Shown: positions 60,164 to 61,364 of the stretch, one piece after another | Numbering within the stretch: the first letter of the stretch is position 1 | Layout: the number at the start of each line of letters is the position of its first letter | Source: Sinohyriopsis cumingii | Lineage: Eukaryota > Mollusca > Bivalvia > Unionida > Unionidae | Assembly (NCBI GenBank): GCA_028554795.2 | Contig: CM068824.1 | Location: forward strand, 156,900,789-156,964,788 | DNA length: 64,000 nt | Reading direction: 5' to 3' | Notes under the pieces: model-generated | What the model was told of the DNA's origin: nothing | The model's database searches: none | Seen by the model: the letters and a program-made list of their open reading frames with translations, nothing else | Position numbers and translations under genes: made by a program

Positions 60164-60570
60164 ATTTTAGGTATTTGTTCACGGAACGTGTTTTGCAATC
60201 CATTGTTCTAAAAGAAAAATTAATTTCAGATGCCATTTTCGAAAACATTATCATTATTGTAGATATAATAGTTTGTGTTTGACTCTGTCAGCCATACTTA
60301 CTGTTTTCACTATAACTATGATTTTCCAGAATTTAAACTGATATTTCTGTGTTAGTTTAGAGGCAGAGATATGTGGGTCATTTATTTTTTAAAATTAAAC
60401 TACTATCTGTATTTCTGTAGGTAAACTGTGCACTGTTCATGCCCAGGCATACATTGATGATGAAGATGATGTTGATGCTCTTTCTGATTCAAGATCACTT
60501 GATCTCCTTGCACAAAGCTCTGCACAGTGGATTAGAAATGTCAGAAGGAATACCCAGGTTATGCCAGATG
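13344..60570 (+). CDS. trpn1: TRPN (NOMPC-like) mechanosensitive cation channel gene, 13 exons, both ends missing
   Basis: Thirteen exons join into one continuous frame of about 995 residues: 14 ankyrin repeats (residues 1-488), a linker region, a pre-S1 elbow, six membrane segments with a pore helix, a TRP domain and part of the C-tail. TRPN channels are gated by force passed from microtubules through 29 ankyrin repeats, which leaves about 15 repeats upstream of this window. The pieces that identify TRPN rather than TRPA or TRPC are LSGLLVSELTNP (S2 end), FLSFHHLFGPWAIII (S4-S5), FELLFFALFG (pore), LINLLIAMMSDTYQRI (S6) and EWKFGRAKLIRNM (TRP domain). All ankyrin exon borders are phase 0. 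Introns range from 330 bp to 14.2 kb. No promoter or polyadenylation site falls in the window. Exon coordinates are given separately. Confidence 0.95.
13443..14485. repeat. Intron 1 with a ~25-bp repeat array
   Basis: From about 13,600 the intron is filled with about 34 variants of ATTGTCATTATAGAAATTGG plus TACTC, period 23-26 bp. The repeats run to within about 15 bp of the next acceptor (TATTGCAG). The first 150 bp are plain AT-rich sequence. Confidence 0.9.
14486..14689 (+). CDS. trpn1: TRPN exon 2: two ankyrin repeats
   Basis: Acceptor ATTGCAG, donor GTAGGT. 204 nt encode 68 residues, two ankyrin repeats: GKAALHLAAENGHEQVADIL and GITPLHLAAENGYNKLVKLL, ending AAIDALSL. Phase 0. It continues the order found in NOMPC, where this pair follows the VDVFDE repeat. 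Confidence 0.95.
14690..16400. other. Intron 2: AT-rich, one (AAAT)n microsatellite
   Basis: 1,711 bp with no recognisable gene or transposon end. The only simple structure is an (AAAT)n run at 15,641-15,674. Polypyrimidine and ATTTTATTCAG precede the exon 3 acceptor. Confidence 0.7.
15641..15674. repeat. (AAAT)n microsatellite
   Basis: About eight perfect AAAT units inside intron 2. Confidence 0.95.
16401..16499 (+). CDS. trpn1: TRPN exon 3: one ankyrin repeat
   Basis: Acceptor TATTCAG, donor GTGGGT. 99 nt, 33 residues: AKRTPLHLAAQRGQLEVCNT then LLELNADANATDK. A canonical ankyrin repeat with TPLHLAA, phase 0 on both sides. Confidence 0.95.
16500..17778. repeat. 49-bp tandem repeat filling the first part of intron 3
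   Basis: About 26 units of TAGTAGTCATTCCTGTTTTC, AGTCATCAATGCATATTATG and GGTCTATCT. The first unit begins at the splice donor itself (GTGGGTAGTCATTCC), so the array abuts exon 3 directly. Copies farther from the exon are more alike than those next to it. Confidence 0.93.
17779..18472. other. Rest of intron 3: 30-bp repeat and (GAT)n
   Basis: Contains three to four copies of a 30-bp unit (GTAATACTTATAATAGTGGT plus AGTATTGATG) at about 17,985-18,075 and a (GAT)n run at 18,158-18,232 that translates as poly-Asp but has no other coding evidence. Confidence 0.8.
18158..18232. repeat. (GAT)n microsatellite
   Basis: Roughly 25 GAT units with a few GAC interruptions. Confidence 0.95.
18473..18574 (+). 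CDS. trpn1: TRPN exon 4: one ankyrin repeat
   Basis: Acceptor CTTTACAG, donor GTATGT. 102 nt, 34 residues beginning HAQTPLHLAAENDHSDVVKL and ending LVTMANT. Phase 0. The following intron is 14.2 kb, but the next exon carries the repeat that follows this one in NOMPC, so no exon appears to be missing. Confidence 0.95.
18575..18990. other. Start of the 14.2-kb intron 4: little visible
   Basis: AT-rich sequence with a weak local duplication at about 18,795-18,950 (TTTCA-GCAAGTGTTA-like, two to three copies). No gene seen. Confidence 0.6.
18998..19195 (-). mobile_element. Hairpin MITE, copy 1 (reverse orientation)
   Basis: Read on the minus strand, it runs from CTCATTTATAAGTCAAGTC through a palindrome containing CCAGATGTGC..CTGGCAGATCTAGG and a second one containing AGACCCTG..CAGATCAGTGT to GACTCAATTTGC. 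Four other copies in the window have the same order of blocks. It encodes no protein. Its outer end is the source of the adjacent 47-bp array. Confidence 0.75.
19168..19410. repeat. 47-bp tandem array made from the MITE end
   Basis: Five units of TGACTTATAAATGAGTATAT, ATGGTTCATAGTCAGATAAT and AATGACT. The first half of each unit is the terminal sequence of the hairpin MITE just upstream. Confidence 0.9.
19411..20540. other. Intron 4: unremarkable AT-rich stretch
   Basis: No open frame of note, no transposon ends and no tandem repeat recognised. Confidence 0.6.
20541..20740 (+). mobile_element. Hairpin MITE, copy 2
   Basis: TAAGCTGGGTCCAACTGCA starts the copy. The first palindrome pairs GCAAACTGCATCAACCCAG with CTATGTCTATGCAGTTTG, and the second pairs ACATAGACCCTGAT with ATCAGGGTTTATGT. 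It ends near GACTTCTAAGTGATTATG. Non-coding. Confidence 0.75.
20757..21382. mobile_element. piggyBac-type MITE with TTAA target duplication
   Basis: A 618-bp element (20,761-21,378) is flanked by TTAA on both sides (20,757-20,760 and 21,379-21,382). Its ends are CACATTAACACCT and, reversed, CACATTAACCCCT, which match at 12 of 13 bases. TTAA duplication is the signature of the piggyBac superfamily. No transposase is present. The interior has a 19-nt T run (about 20,961) and a 63-codon open frame without recognisable features. Confidence 0.82.
21490..22125. repeat. 44-bp tandem repeat array
   Basis: About 14 units of GAATTACACAGTGAGTATAA, TGATATACAGTCTTACAGTA and TGAA. The last four units form a subfamily with CAAACTGAATATAA instead of CAGTGAGTATAA and one TA fewer. 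The right edge is interrupted by a 2.8-kb transposon-like insertion at 22,126. Confidence 0.93.
22124..24948. mobile_element. Non-autonomous 2.8-kb DNA transposon with TA target duplication
   Basis: TA (22,124-22,125) is followed by CCGTATAAACTCACATATAA. The far end, read in reverse, is GCGTATATACTCGCGTATAA followed by TA (24,947-24,948), giving 16 of 20 matching terminal bases. Inside the right end are further GGTCGGCCTATACGCGGGTC-like motifs. The left flank ends ..AATGATATA and the right flank resumes CAGTCTT, which is how the 44-bp repeat continues, so the insertion point can be read. TA duplication fits the Tc1/mariner group, but no transposase frame exists (longest open frames are 67-76 codons). 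The interior is otherwise featureless AT-rich sequence. Confidence 0.75.
24949..25530. other. Intron 4: no feature seen
   Basis: Two near copies of TTTGATTGGGT..CAACTTTGAGATT.. lie at about 24,955-25,020. Otherwise nothing recognised. Confidence 0.55.
25535..26690. repeat. ~47-bp diverged tandem repeat
   Basis: About 24 diverged units of GTTGAATTTGTCTGCATATA, GTGTATTGGGTCATCTTTTT and TATTGACA, with lengths from about 40 to 60 bp. It lies immediately upstream of the LINE. Confidence 0.88.
26863..28252 (+). pseudogene. LINE ORF1: SGNH-like domain plus two zinc knuckles, one frameshift
   Basis: ORF1 of such elements binds RNA and, in the CR1/L2 group, carries an esterase-like domain. The frame open from 26,863 (first in-frame ATG at 27,013) has a short coiled-coil-like stretch (ERLEQELSALKSK), then the SGNH block-I motif GSSI at 27,637 and the block-III motif GGNN at 27,781. 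It stops at 27,879. The rest of the domain continues in the +1 frame, with the block-V motif DQIHLS at 28,037, followed by two CX2CX4HX4C knuckles at 28,136-28,177 and 28,199-28,240, to the TAG at 28,250. The switch falls at the run of six A at 27,862-27,867, so a single extra A explains it. It could be a real mutation or a base-calling error. The serine, asparagine and Asp/His triad positions all remain visible. Confidence 0.8.
28316..31531 (+). CDS. LINE ORF2: endonuclease and reverse transcriptase
   Basis: A polyprotein of about 1,071 residues that nicks DNA and copies the element RNA into the nick. An APE-type endonuclease spans about residues 130-340, with INLNIQH, CETFLSDD, GDFNIDY (272) and SDHYPV (335). 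The reverse transcriptase spans about residues 570-870: SSGLDGIGPRILK, FLDFKKAFD (catalytic D706), GVPQGSVLGP (762-771) and FADD (793-796). The C-terminal region has the DYCSNVWG and LQKRAARVIL blocks seen in CR1-group elements. The listed start is a GTG; the first in-frame ATG is at 28,466. The frame is also open back to 28,253, so only one TAG separates it from ORF1. No inactivating change was seen in ORF2. Confidence 0.9.
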   Translation: MYTFQCNNYNSINRFQALSDLCTKCNLLTCKQLCDTVQVTSPSEAPQVSNMSMSSCMYVNQYCAEHFHVSTTCGHGTTDGSCMLSSSYVYVNNQGNVKKSVKSKNNTLHTALSEDQSSDQNCHVFGLLKRGLQVINLNIQHIIPKLNEIKLILQQTRSVNILGLCETFLSDDTDDLALQIQGFNFERKDRESMGGGGILLYVDSSISYNRRVDLETIGVESIWIEVTLAQSKPILLCSVYRPPSSTADWIDRFEVQIQKALLKEDLEIIILGDFNIDYMKTPPLTWISSFETYNFTQLINTPTRVTDKSATIIDHIYTNKPENVSEIKVPVYALSDHYPVCITRHVPKSSKNGQHIEIQYRDFKQFDEEMFLNDLVCKPFQSVCTIADVNTALDKWYQMFNAALDKHAPIKTKRVKHQITPKWITPEINEARHLRDNFHKKKDIKSYRKWRNKTKHLIDKAKENYYKQAINESKSTKTLWKHLKELNPRKNSCLPPRLKQNDDIATSVQDIVEMFNNFFISISSKSIQNQTNIPIELDALLLFIKAKIPDDNYFSIANVSEADVFDMLIKVNINKSSGLDGIGPRILKIAAPVITKSLTHIINLSIMSGNFPETLKCAKVTPVFKKGEKEDPGNYRPISILPVLSKLFEKHVAIQVYKFFETYSLFHKAQSGFRKYHSCQTELTKLIDLWLKEMDNGHMTGIVFLDFKKAFDLVDHEILLQKLNCYRFDNPSLNWFRSYLNQRSQQVSIGNISSQTRTIHSGVPQGSVLGPLLFLIYINDLPLNNESTNTDLFADDATLYTSSSDTEVIQMKLNSDLIRVQNWAQQNRMIINEGKAKCMILGTSQKLHKSGNPKLSLAINNHPLENVKHERLVGVSVDNNLLWNDHIDKLCKTLSSKIALLSRIKKYLPTETRSLYYKSYILPTMDYCSNVWGNCAKSELDRIYKLQKRAARVILDASVDHPSKALFTELKWFTIYDRIDFHKAVLLYKCLHGTAPEYLQDLFRPFSTQYQLRSISHGNLLIPKPRTEQFKKSFQYSGTLLWNKLPLHVKSAENIRVFKKRYHEHVCVSNR
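31701..32050. other. Intron 4 downstream of the LINE: nothing seen
   Basis: AT-rich sequence without open frames or repeat structure. Confidence 0.55.
32055..32660. repeat. 36-37-bp tandem repeat
   Basis: About 16 units of GTTTTCATGCAAGGTTCACT and GTACTGGTACCTAACA, most with a GTACC or KpnI-like GGTACC core. It ends about 80 bp before exon 5. The open frames here are repeat artefacts. Confidence 0.92.
32740..32844 (+). CDS. trpn1: TRPN exon 5: one ankyrin repeat
   Basis: Acceptor TATCATAG (weak pyrimidine tract), donor GTATGA. 105 nt, 35 residues: NGMTTAHIAAAKGSVAVVRE then LMKFNKVVVTAARNK. The AHIAA..GSV block is characteristic of this position in NOMPC. Phase 0. Confidence 0.93.
32845..34029. 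other. Intron 5: unique AT-rich sequence, then a 65-bp repeat
   Basis: 32,845-33,650 holds nothing recognisable. From 33,655 to 33,975 there are five units of about 65 bp (CATTCATTTGTACTTGAAGTC, CTTTCAATTTTTCACTCCTC, TACACTAGAAATCCCTGCAA, GTCTC). The repeats stop about 50 bp before the exon 6 acceptor. Confidence 0.85.
34030..34131 (+). CDS. trpn1: TRPN exon 6: one ankyrin repeat
   Basis: Acceptor TTTTGCAG, donor GTGAGT (near-consensus). 102 nt, 34 residues: TNESTALHLAAEGGHKEVVE then ALLEAGASPKEENG. Phase 0. Confidence 0.95.
34365..34930. repeat. 80-bp tandem repeat built from two 40-bp halves
   Basis: About seven units. One half is GGTGAATTCGTTAAGGACTG GCAGTGACTAATACAATCAG and the other is AGGTAAAGTCATTAAGGACT AGCAGTGACTAAAGTAATTA. 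Both halves share TTAAGGACT.GCAGTGACTAA, so a 40-bp unit was first doubled and the dimer was then amplified. Confidence 0.92.
34931..35835. other. Intron 6 middle: nothing recognised
   Basis: AT-rich sequence with no gene, transposon end or tandem repeat. Confidence 0.55.
35845..36190. repeat. 36-bp tandem repeat
   Basis: About nine units of AAGGTCTAGCTGGTCTTAGA TGGAAATGGTCACCCC. The 140-codon minus-strand open frame through it (RPARPWGDHFHL repeated) exists because 36 is divisible by three. Confidence 0.93.
36405..36600. repeat. 45-bp tandem repeat, four units
   Basis: Units of GACATCCAGTATGGACATGA TGGTGGTCATCTTGTTATTG CTACT. The unit length divisible by three again leaves open frames on both strands. 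Confidence 0.9.
36869..36967 (+). CDS. trpn1: TRPN exon 7: one divergent ankyrin repeat
   Basis: Acceptor ATTTTCAG, donor GTAATA. 99 nt, 33 residues: EGMTVIHLVAKHGYVHLLES then LKGKVSLRSTSRK. It has IHLVAKHG in place of LHLAA..GH and a short second helix, as at this position in NOMPC. A (GA)n run starts only 9 nt inside the intron. Confidence 0.93.
36976..37026. repeat. (GA)n microsatellite next to a splice donor
   Basis: About 19 perfect GA units, then GAGTGAGAGTGAGAG, starting 9 nt after the exon 7 donor. The 330-bp intron 7 is otherwise AT-rich and empty. Confidence 0.95.
37298..37438 (+). CDS. trpn1: TRPN exon 8: one ankyrin repeat with a linker insert
   Basis: Acceptor ATATTTCAG, donor GTAATA. 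141 nt, 47 residues: TGLTALHVAAHYGQVEFVRE MLTKVPATIKSEPSGGGDLG LKDMGAE. The extra 14 residues (SEPSGGGDLGLKDMG) form a Gly-rich loop after the repeat, a NOMPC feature at this place. Phase 0. Confidence 0.94.
37465..39535. repeat. 46-bp tandem repeat, about 45 units
   Basis: Unit TACTCCCCATTACTATGTTC TAATGAGACACCATGGAGTA TGCAAG. Two main subtypes alternate (AATGAGACACC and AATGGAACACC, also ATGCAAG and ATACAAG). It begins within 30 bp of the exon 8 donor and fills 2 kb of intron 8. CCATGG (NcoI) occurs in most units. All open frames here are repeat artefacts. Confidence 0.95.
39536..40126. other. Intron 8: (TA)n and unique sequence
   Basis: A (TA)n run at 39,656-39,688. Otherwise unique AT-rich sequence with no gene. 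Confidence 0.7.
40127..40698. mobile_element. TA-flanked MITE (Tc1/mariner/pogo type)
   Basis: A 568-bp element (40,129-40,696) between two TA dinucleotides. The ends are CAGTAATACCTTG and, reversed, CAGTAATACCTCG, matching at 12 of 13 bases, with weaker similarity further in (ACATTTGCGAGG against GCATTCACGTTT). TA duplication and CAGTAATACC-type ends are typical of pogo/Tigger-like MITEs. No transposase is encoded. Confidence 0.82.
40750..41012. repeat. 20-bp tandem repeat, about 13 units
   Basis: Unit CTTTAACAAGTGCTAAACTC, with TTTCC/CTCC and CCATAACAAG variants. Confidence 0.93.
41200..41512. repeat. ~22-bp tandem repeat, about 13 units
   Basis: Unit TATACACTCCCTTTCCATGA plus GC or TC. 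Some units are shortened by loss of CTCC. Confidence 0.9.
41513..42499. other. Intron 8 end: nothing recognised
   Basis: Unique AT-rich sequence. An open frame running into exon 9 from 42,251 is intronic read-through before the acceptor and lacks ankyrin features until 42,500. Confidence 0.6.
42500..42607 (+). CDS. trpn1: TRPN exon 9: one ankyrin repeat
   Basis: Acceptor CCCATTTCAG, donor GTAACA. 108 nt, 36 residues: YGLTPLHLAAQSGHEGLVRL LLNCPGVQADAATVVQ. The PGVQ.DAAT segment is characteristic of NOMPC here. The donor and the last exon bases are echoed in a downstream repeat. Confidence 0.95.
42608..42875. repeat. ~58-bp tandem repeat starting at the exon 9 donor
   Basis: About five units. 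The core GCAGGTGAAAAGGAAGTAAT GAACAACCTCATGTCAGAGT ATGCATTAT reproduces the exon-intron junction GTGCAG|GTAACAAGGAAGTAAT. Three units keep a donor-like CAG|GTG (42,734; 42,784; 42,836). Confidence 0.88.
42876..43357. other. Intron 9 remainder: nothing recognised
   Basis: Unique AT-rich sequence leading to the ATCCAACAG acceptor. Confidence 0.55.
43358..43555 (+). CDS. trpn1: TRPN exon 10: two ankyrin repeats
   Basis: Acceptor TCCAACAG, donor GTAGGT. 198 nt, 66 residues: GSIPLHLAAQSGHTAVVSLL LSRSTAMIHIKDK, then RGRTALQLAAANGHLDMVAL LIGQGADINSCDK. Both are full ankyrin repeats of 33 residues. Phase 0. Confidence 0.95.
43726..43940 (+). mobile_element. Hairpin MITE, copy 3 (intron 10)
   Basis: Begins ATATACTTGCTTACAAGTGG and ends TGACTTGACTTATATGCTAG. 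First palindrome: CCAGATCTGCCA with TGGCAGATTTAGG. Second: AACCTTGATCTACAG with CAGATCAGGATCTTGTT. Non-coding and about 215 bp. The 170 bp before it in intron 10 show nothing. Confidence 0.8.
44162..44368 (+). CDS. trpn1: TRPN exon 11: last two ankyrin repeats
   Basis: Acceptor TGATTTCAG, donor GTAAAT. 207 nt, 69 residues: NGWTALHFSAKAGYLNVVKL LVESGASPKFETK, then DGKVPICYAAAANHSNVLSY LMRKDHNTQHLMDDKK. The second is the degenerate terminal repeat, matching the family's final repeat with CYAAA..NHSNVL and LMRKDH. It joins in phase 0 to the linker that starts exon 12 (DDKK-FVFDL). Confidence 0.95.
44369..45035. other. Start of the 14.2-kb intron 11: nothing recognised
   Basis: Unique AT-rich sequence with no gene or transposon end. 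Confidence 0.55.
45040..45738. repeat. 15-bp tandem repeat, about 46 units
   Basis: Unit GGCAGTGGCATTGTA, with GGTGGTGGCATTATA and AAGTGGTGGCATTGT variants in an irregular 30/45-bp super-pattern. It gives a Gly/Ser/Ile/Val open frame on plus and a Met/Pro/Leu/Thr one on minus; neither is a gene. Confidence 0.94.
45800..46320. repeat. ~43-bp tandem repeat, about ten units
   Basis: Unit GATGGCAGTTGGATTGGACT GTCTGTTTACATTGATTGGT TTA, with insertions (ACCTATTAGATTA) in alternate units. Confidence 0.9.
46555..46682. repeat. 35-bp tandem repeat, 3.5 units
   Basis: Unit TTACTAAAGGTTGTAAATCC ATATTAAATCTCAGC, nearly perfect. Confidence 0.9.
46690..49590. other. Intron 11: long unique AT-rich stretch
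   Basis: No gene was recognised. At about 47,550-47,630 there is a GTGTGACCCCACTATAATAT-GATGG..-like segment followed by ACCGAACCATATTATAATCA, which looks like one end of a DNA transposon; its partner end was not found. A 143-codon open frame at 47,598-48,029 starts with TTG and has no recognisable domain. Confidence 0.5.
49595..53035. repeat. 34-bp BglII-type satellite, about 100 units
   Basis: Unit GACCTGTAGAGATCTGATAA ATCACACTGAAACA. Variants: AGACC/AGGTC/TTGGTC, CACACTG/CACTCTG/CGCATTG, and an occasional CATTCCTGTTGAGATC form. AGATCT (BglII) is present in most units. A run of rare variants at about 51,009-51,410 recurs about 1,088 bp (32 units) downstream, so a large block was duplicated. 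Open frames here are artefacts. Confidence 0.95.
53125..53315 (+). mobile_element. Hairpin MITE, copy 4 (degraded)
   Basis: Retains GAGATCTGCTGACATG.., TTTGACAGGAATTATCAGTA, GAACAAGCAATATAGTCTCT, the TAGATCAGGATCTAAG block and the terminal TTGGACCCTATCCTATAAG. The first palindrome arm has decayed. Confidence 0.65.
53381..53596 (+). mobile_element. Hairpin MITE, copy 5 (best preserved)
   Basis: First stem: GCAAACTGCACAAACCCA (53,412-53,429) with TGGGTCTGTGCAGTTTGC (53,461-53,478), 17 of 18 paired. Second stem: CAAAGACCTTGATCT (53,505-53,519) with AGATCAGGATCTTTG (53,541-53,555). Outer ends TTACTTGCTAATATGACTAG and GACTCGTCTTATAAGCGAG are inverted to each other. No coding capacity. Confidence 0.85.
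53600..54560. other. Intron 11: nothing recognised
   Basis: Unique AT-rich sequence between the MITE copies and the decayed coding-like block. Confidence 0.55.
54565..57080 (-). pseudogene. Decayed minus-strand coding-like block with inverted arms, function unknown
   Basis: On the minus strand, open segments at 56,727-56,395, 55,977-55,759, 55,735-55,421, 55,401-55,129 and 54,948-54,622 lie in different frames, separated by stops. Their composition looks coding: Cys-rich, and visibly richer in G+C than the intron around it. The first segment has a PAN/Apple-like cysteine spacing (CQVSHTKLQNLLYHCM, SSKCNSLMF, CKTL). The last has KWKNTDDFVHRYGTKVLEIQ. A similar sequence in the opposite orientation lies at about 56,953-57,080 (plus strand KWKTTNDFMHRYGTK), so the block has inverted arms of about 125 bp. 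I do not recognise the protein family. It may be a dead transposon or a processed or duplicated gene fragment. Confidence 0.45.
57085..58605. other. End of intron 11: nothing recognised
   Basis: AT-rich sequence ending in the strong acceptor TTTTATTTTGCAG of exon 12. Confidence 0.55.
58606..59977 (+). CDS. trpn1: TRPN exon 12: linker, pre-S1, S1-S6, pore and TRP domain
   Basis: 1,372 nt, 457 codons plus one base. The acceptor TTTTGCAG is in phase 0 with exon 11 and the donor is GTAAGT. Exon residues 1-115 form the linker helices (KEKERSRDLI, CESMATELLAIAA, FLDVLIETEQKEVVAH). The pre-S1 elbow is about 122-148, S1 158-181, S2 195-214 (ending SELTNP), S3 222-245, S4 257-290 (FLSFHHLFGPWAIII), S5 296-318, the pore helix and filter 349-363 (TFELLFFALFGLVDP), S6 374-410 and the TRP domain 416-430 (EWKFGRAKLIRNM). 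The channel conducts cations when force reaches it through the ankyrin spring. An acidic, Gly/Pro-rich loop (residues 320-347) sits between S5 and the pore. An in-frame stop after the donor at 59,998 is intronic. Confidence 0.97.
59978..60420. other. Intron 12 with (GT)n
   Basis: 443 bp. A (GT)n run at 60,134-60,163. Acceptor TATTTCTGTAG. Confidence 0.85.
60421..60570 (+). CDS. trpn1: TRPN exon 13: C-terminal tail, partial
   Basis: Acceptor TTTCTGTAG. With the single base left by exon 12 (A+GT, Ser) it reads SKLCTVHAQAYIDDEDDVDA, LSDSRSLDLLAQSSAQWIRN and VRRNTQVMPD. The W-(I/L)-x-x-(I/V)-(R/K) core and the following TQV resemble the cytosolic tail of NOMPC after the TRP domain. The donor is taken as ATG|GTACTG at 60,571 (phase 1); CAG|GTTATG at 60,558 (phase 0) is the alternative. 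The final exon(s) are not in the window. Confidence 0.75.
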
Positions 60571-61181
60571 GTACTGTATTGTTTTTAGTTTATGCCTTTC
60601 ACTGCCATGTGCTTCTTAGTCATTATGTACACTCACCATACATTTCATTACTTGTATGACTTGATGGGCATCTTTAGGCAAGACATGAAAGCAAACTTCT
60701 TATGATTTTTATCATAGTAATGTCAAAGAATGATGTACGAGAAAGGACAAGGACATTTTTCTTGGGTTGAGAACTCACATCACCTCTAAAACAGGAGGAG
60801 TCCTATTAAAAACTGCAATTATGATTAAAACAAAAACAAAATAGGGCAAAGTTATCCAAATACACACCAAGTAATTGTTAATCACTATAGGGTATCATAT
60901 TACTGAATTATGTAATTAAATTTATTGAATATCATAAAAATGTACATGGACAGGGCAAAGACGGTACATACAAATTTTAAACTGACAATACTGGAAAATA
61001 CTGAATGTTGATTAAAGATATATAAAAAATAAATGTATAAGAATTAGAAATGTCGCATTCTTTAAATGATGCAAATTAGTTTGTTTGTTTTTAAATGTCT
61101 GTTTGCACTCAGAGTCTCAATGAATCATGGCAAATGTTCAAAAATTCATATTGTCAACAAAAAGAAATTTGTTATTTATAA
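60571..61181. other. Intron 13: nothing recognised
   Basis: AT-rich sequence without repeats or open frames of interest. Confidence 0.5.
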
Positions 61182-61364
61182 CAGTGGTTCCCAACCGCCA
61201 GGTCGCAACCTAAATTAGGGTCGTGAGGACATTCTGGAGGGTTGCAGAGGGTCGCCGTATATTTTTTTTTGTGGTGTCCAAACTTATCAAAATCTAGTAA
61301 CGGTGTTGTGAGAGTCAGGAAAAATAATTTTTAATCACGGCCACAAACTTGTTGGGAACTACTG
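61182..61364. mobile_element. hAT-type MITE
   Basis: 183 bp with ends CAGTGGTTCCCAAC and, reversed, CAGTAGTTCCCAAC (13 of 14 match), the common hAT-MITE terminus. The interior has the usual GGTCGCAACC / GGGTCGTGAG motifs. The flanking 8-mers ATTTATAA and ATTTTATA look like an imperfect 8-bp target duplication. Confidence 0.8.

Noticed and set aside
60558..60563. Alternative exon 13 donor CAG|GTTATG
   Set aside because: Possible, but the reading past it (TQVMP) still resembles the family tail, so the later GTACTG donor was preferred.
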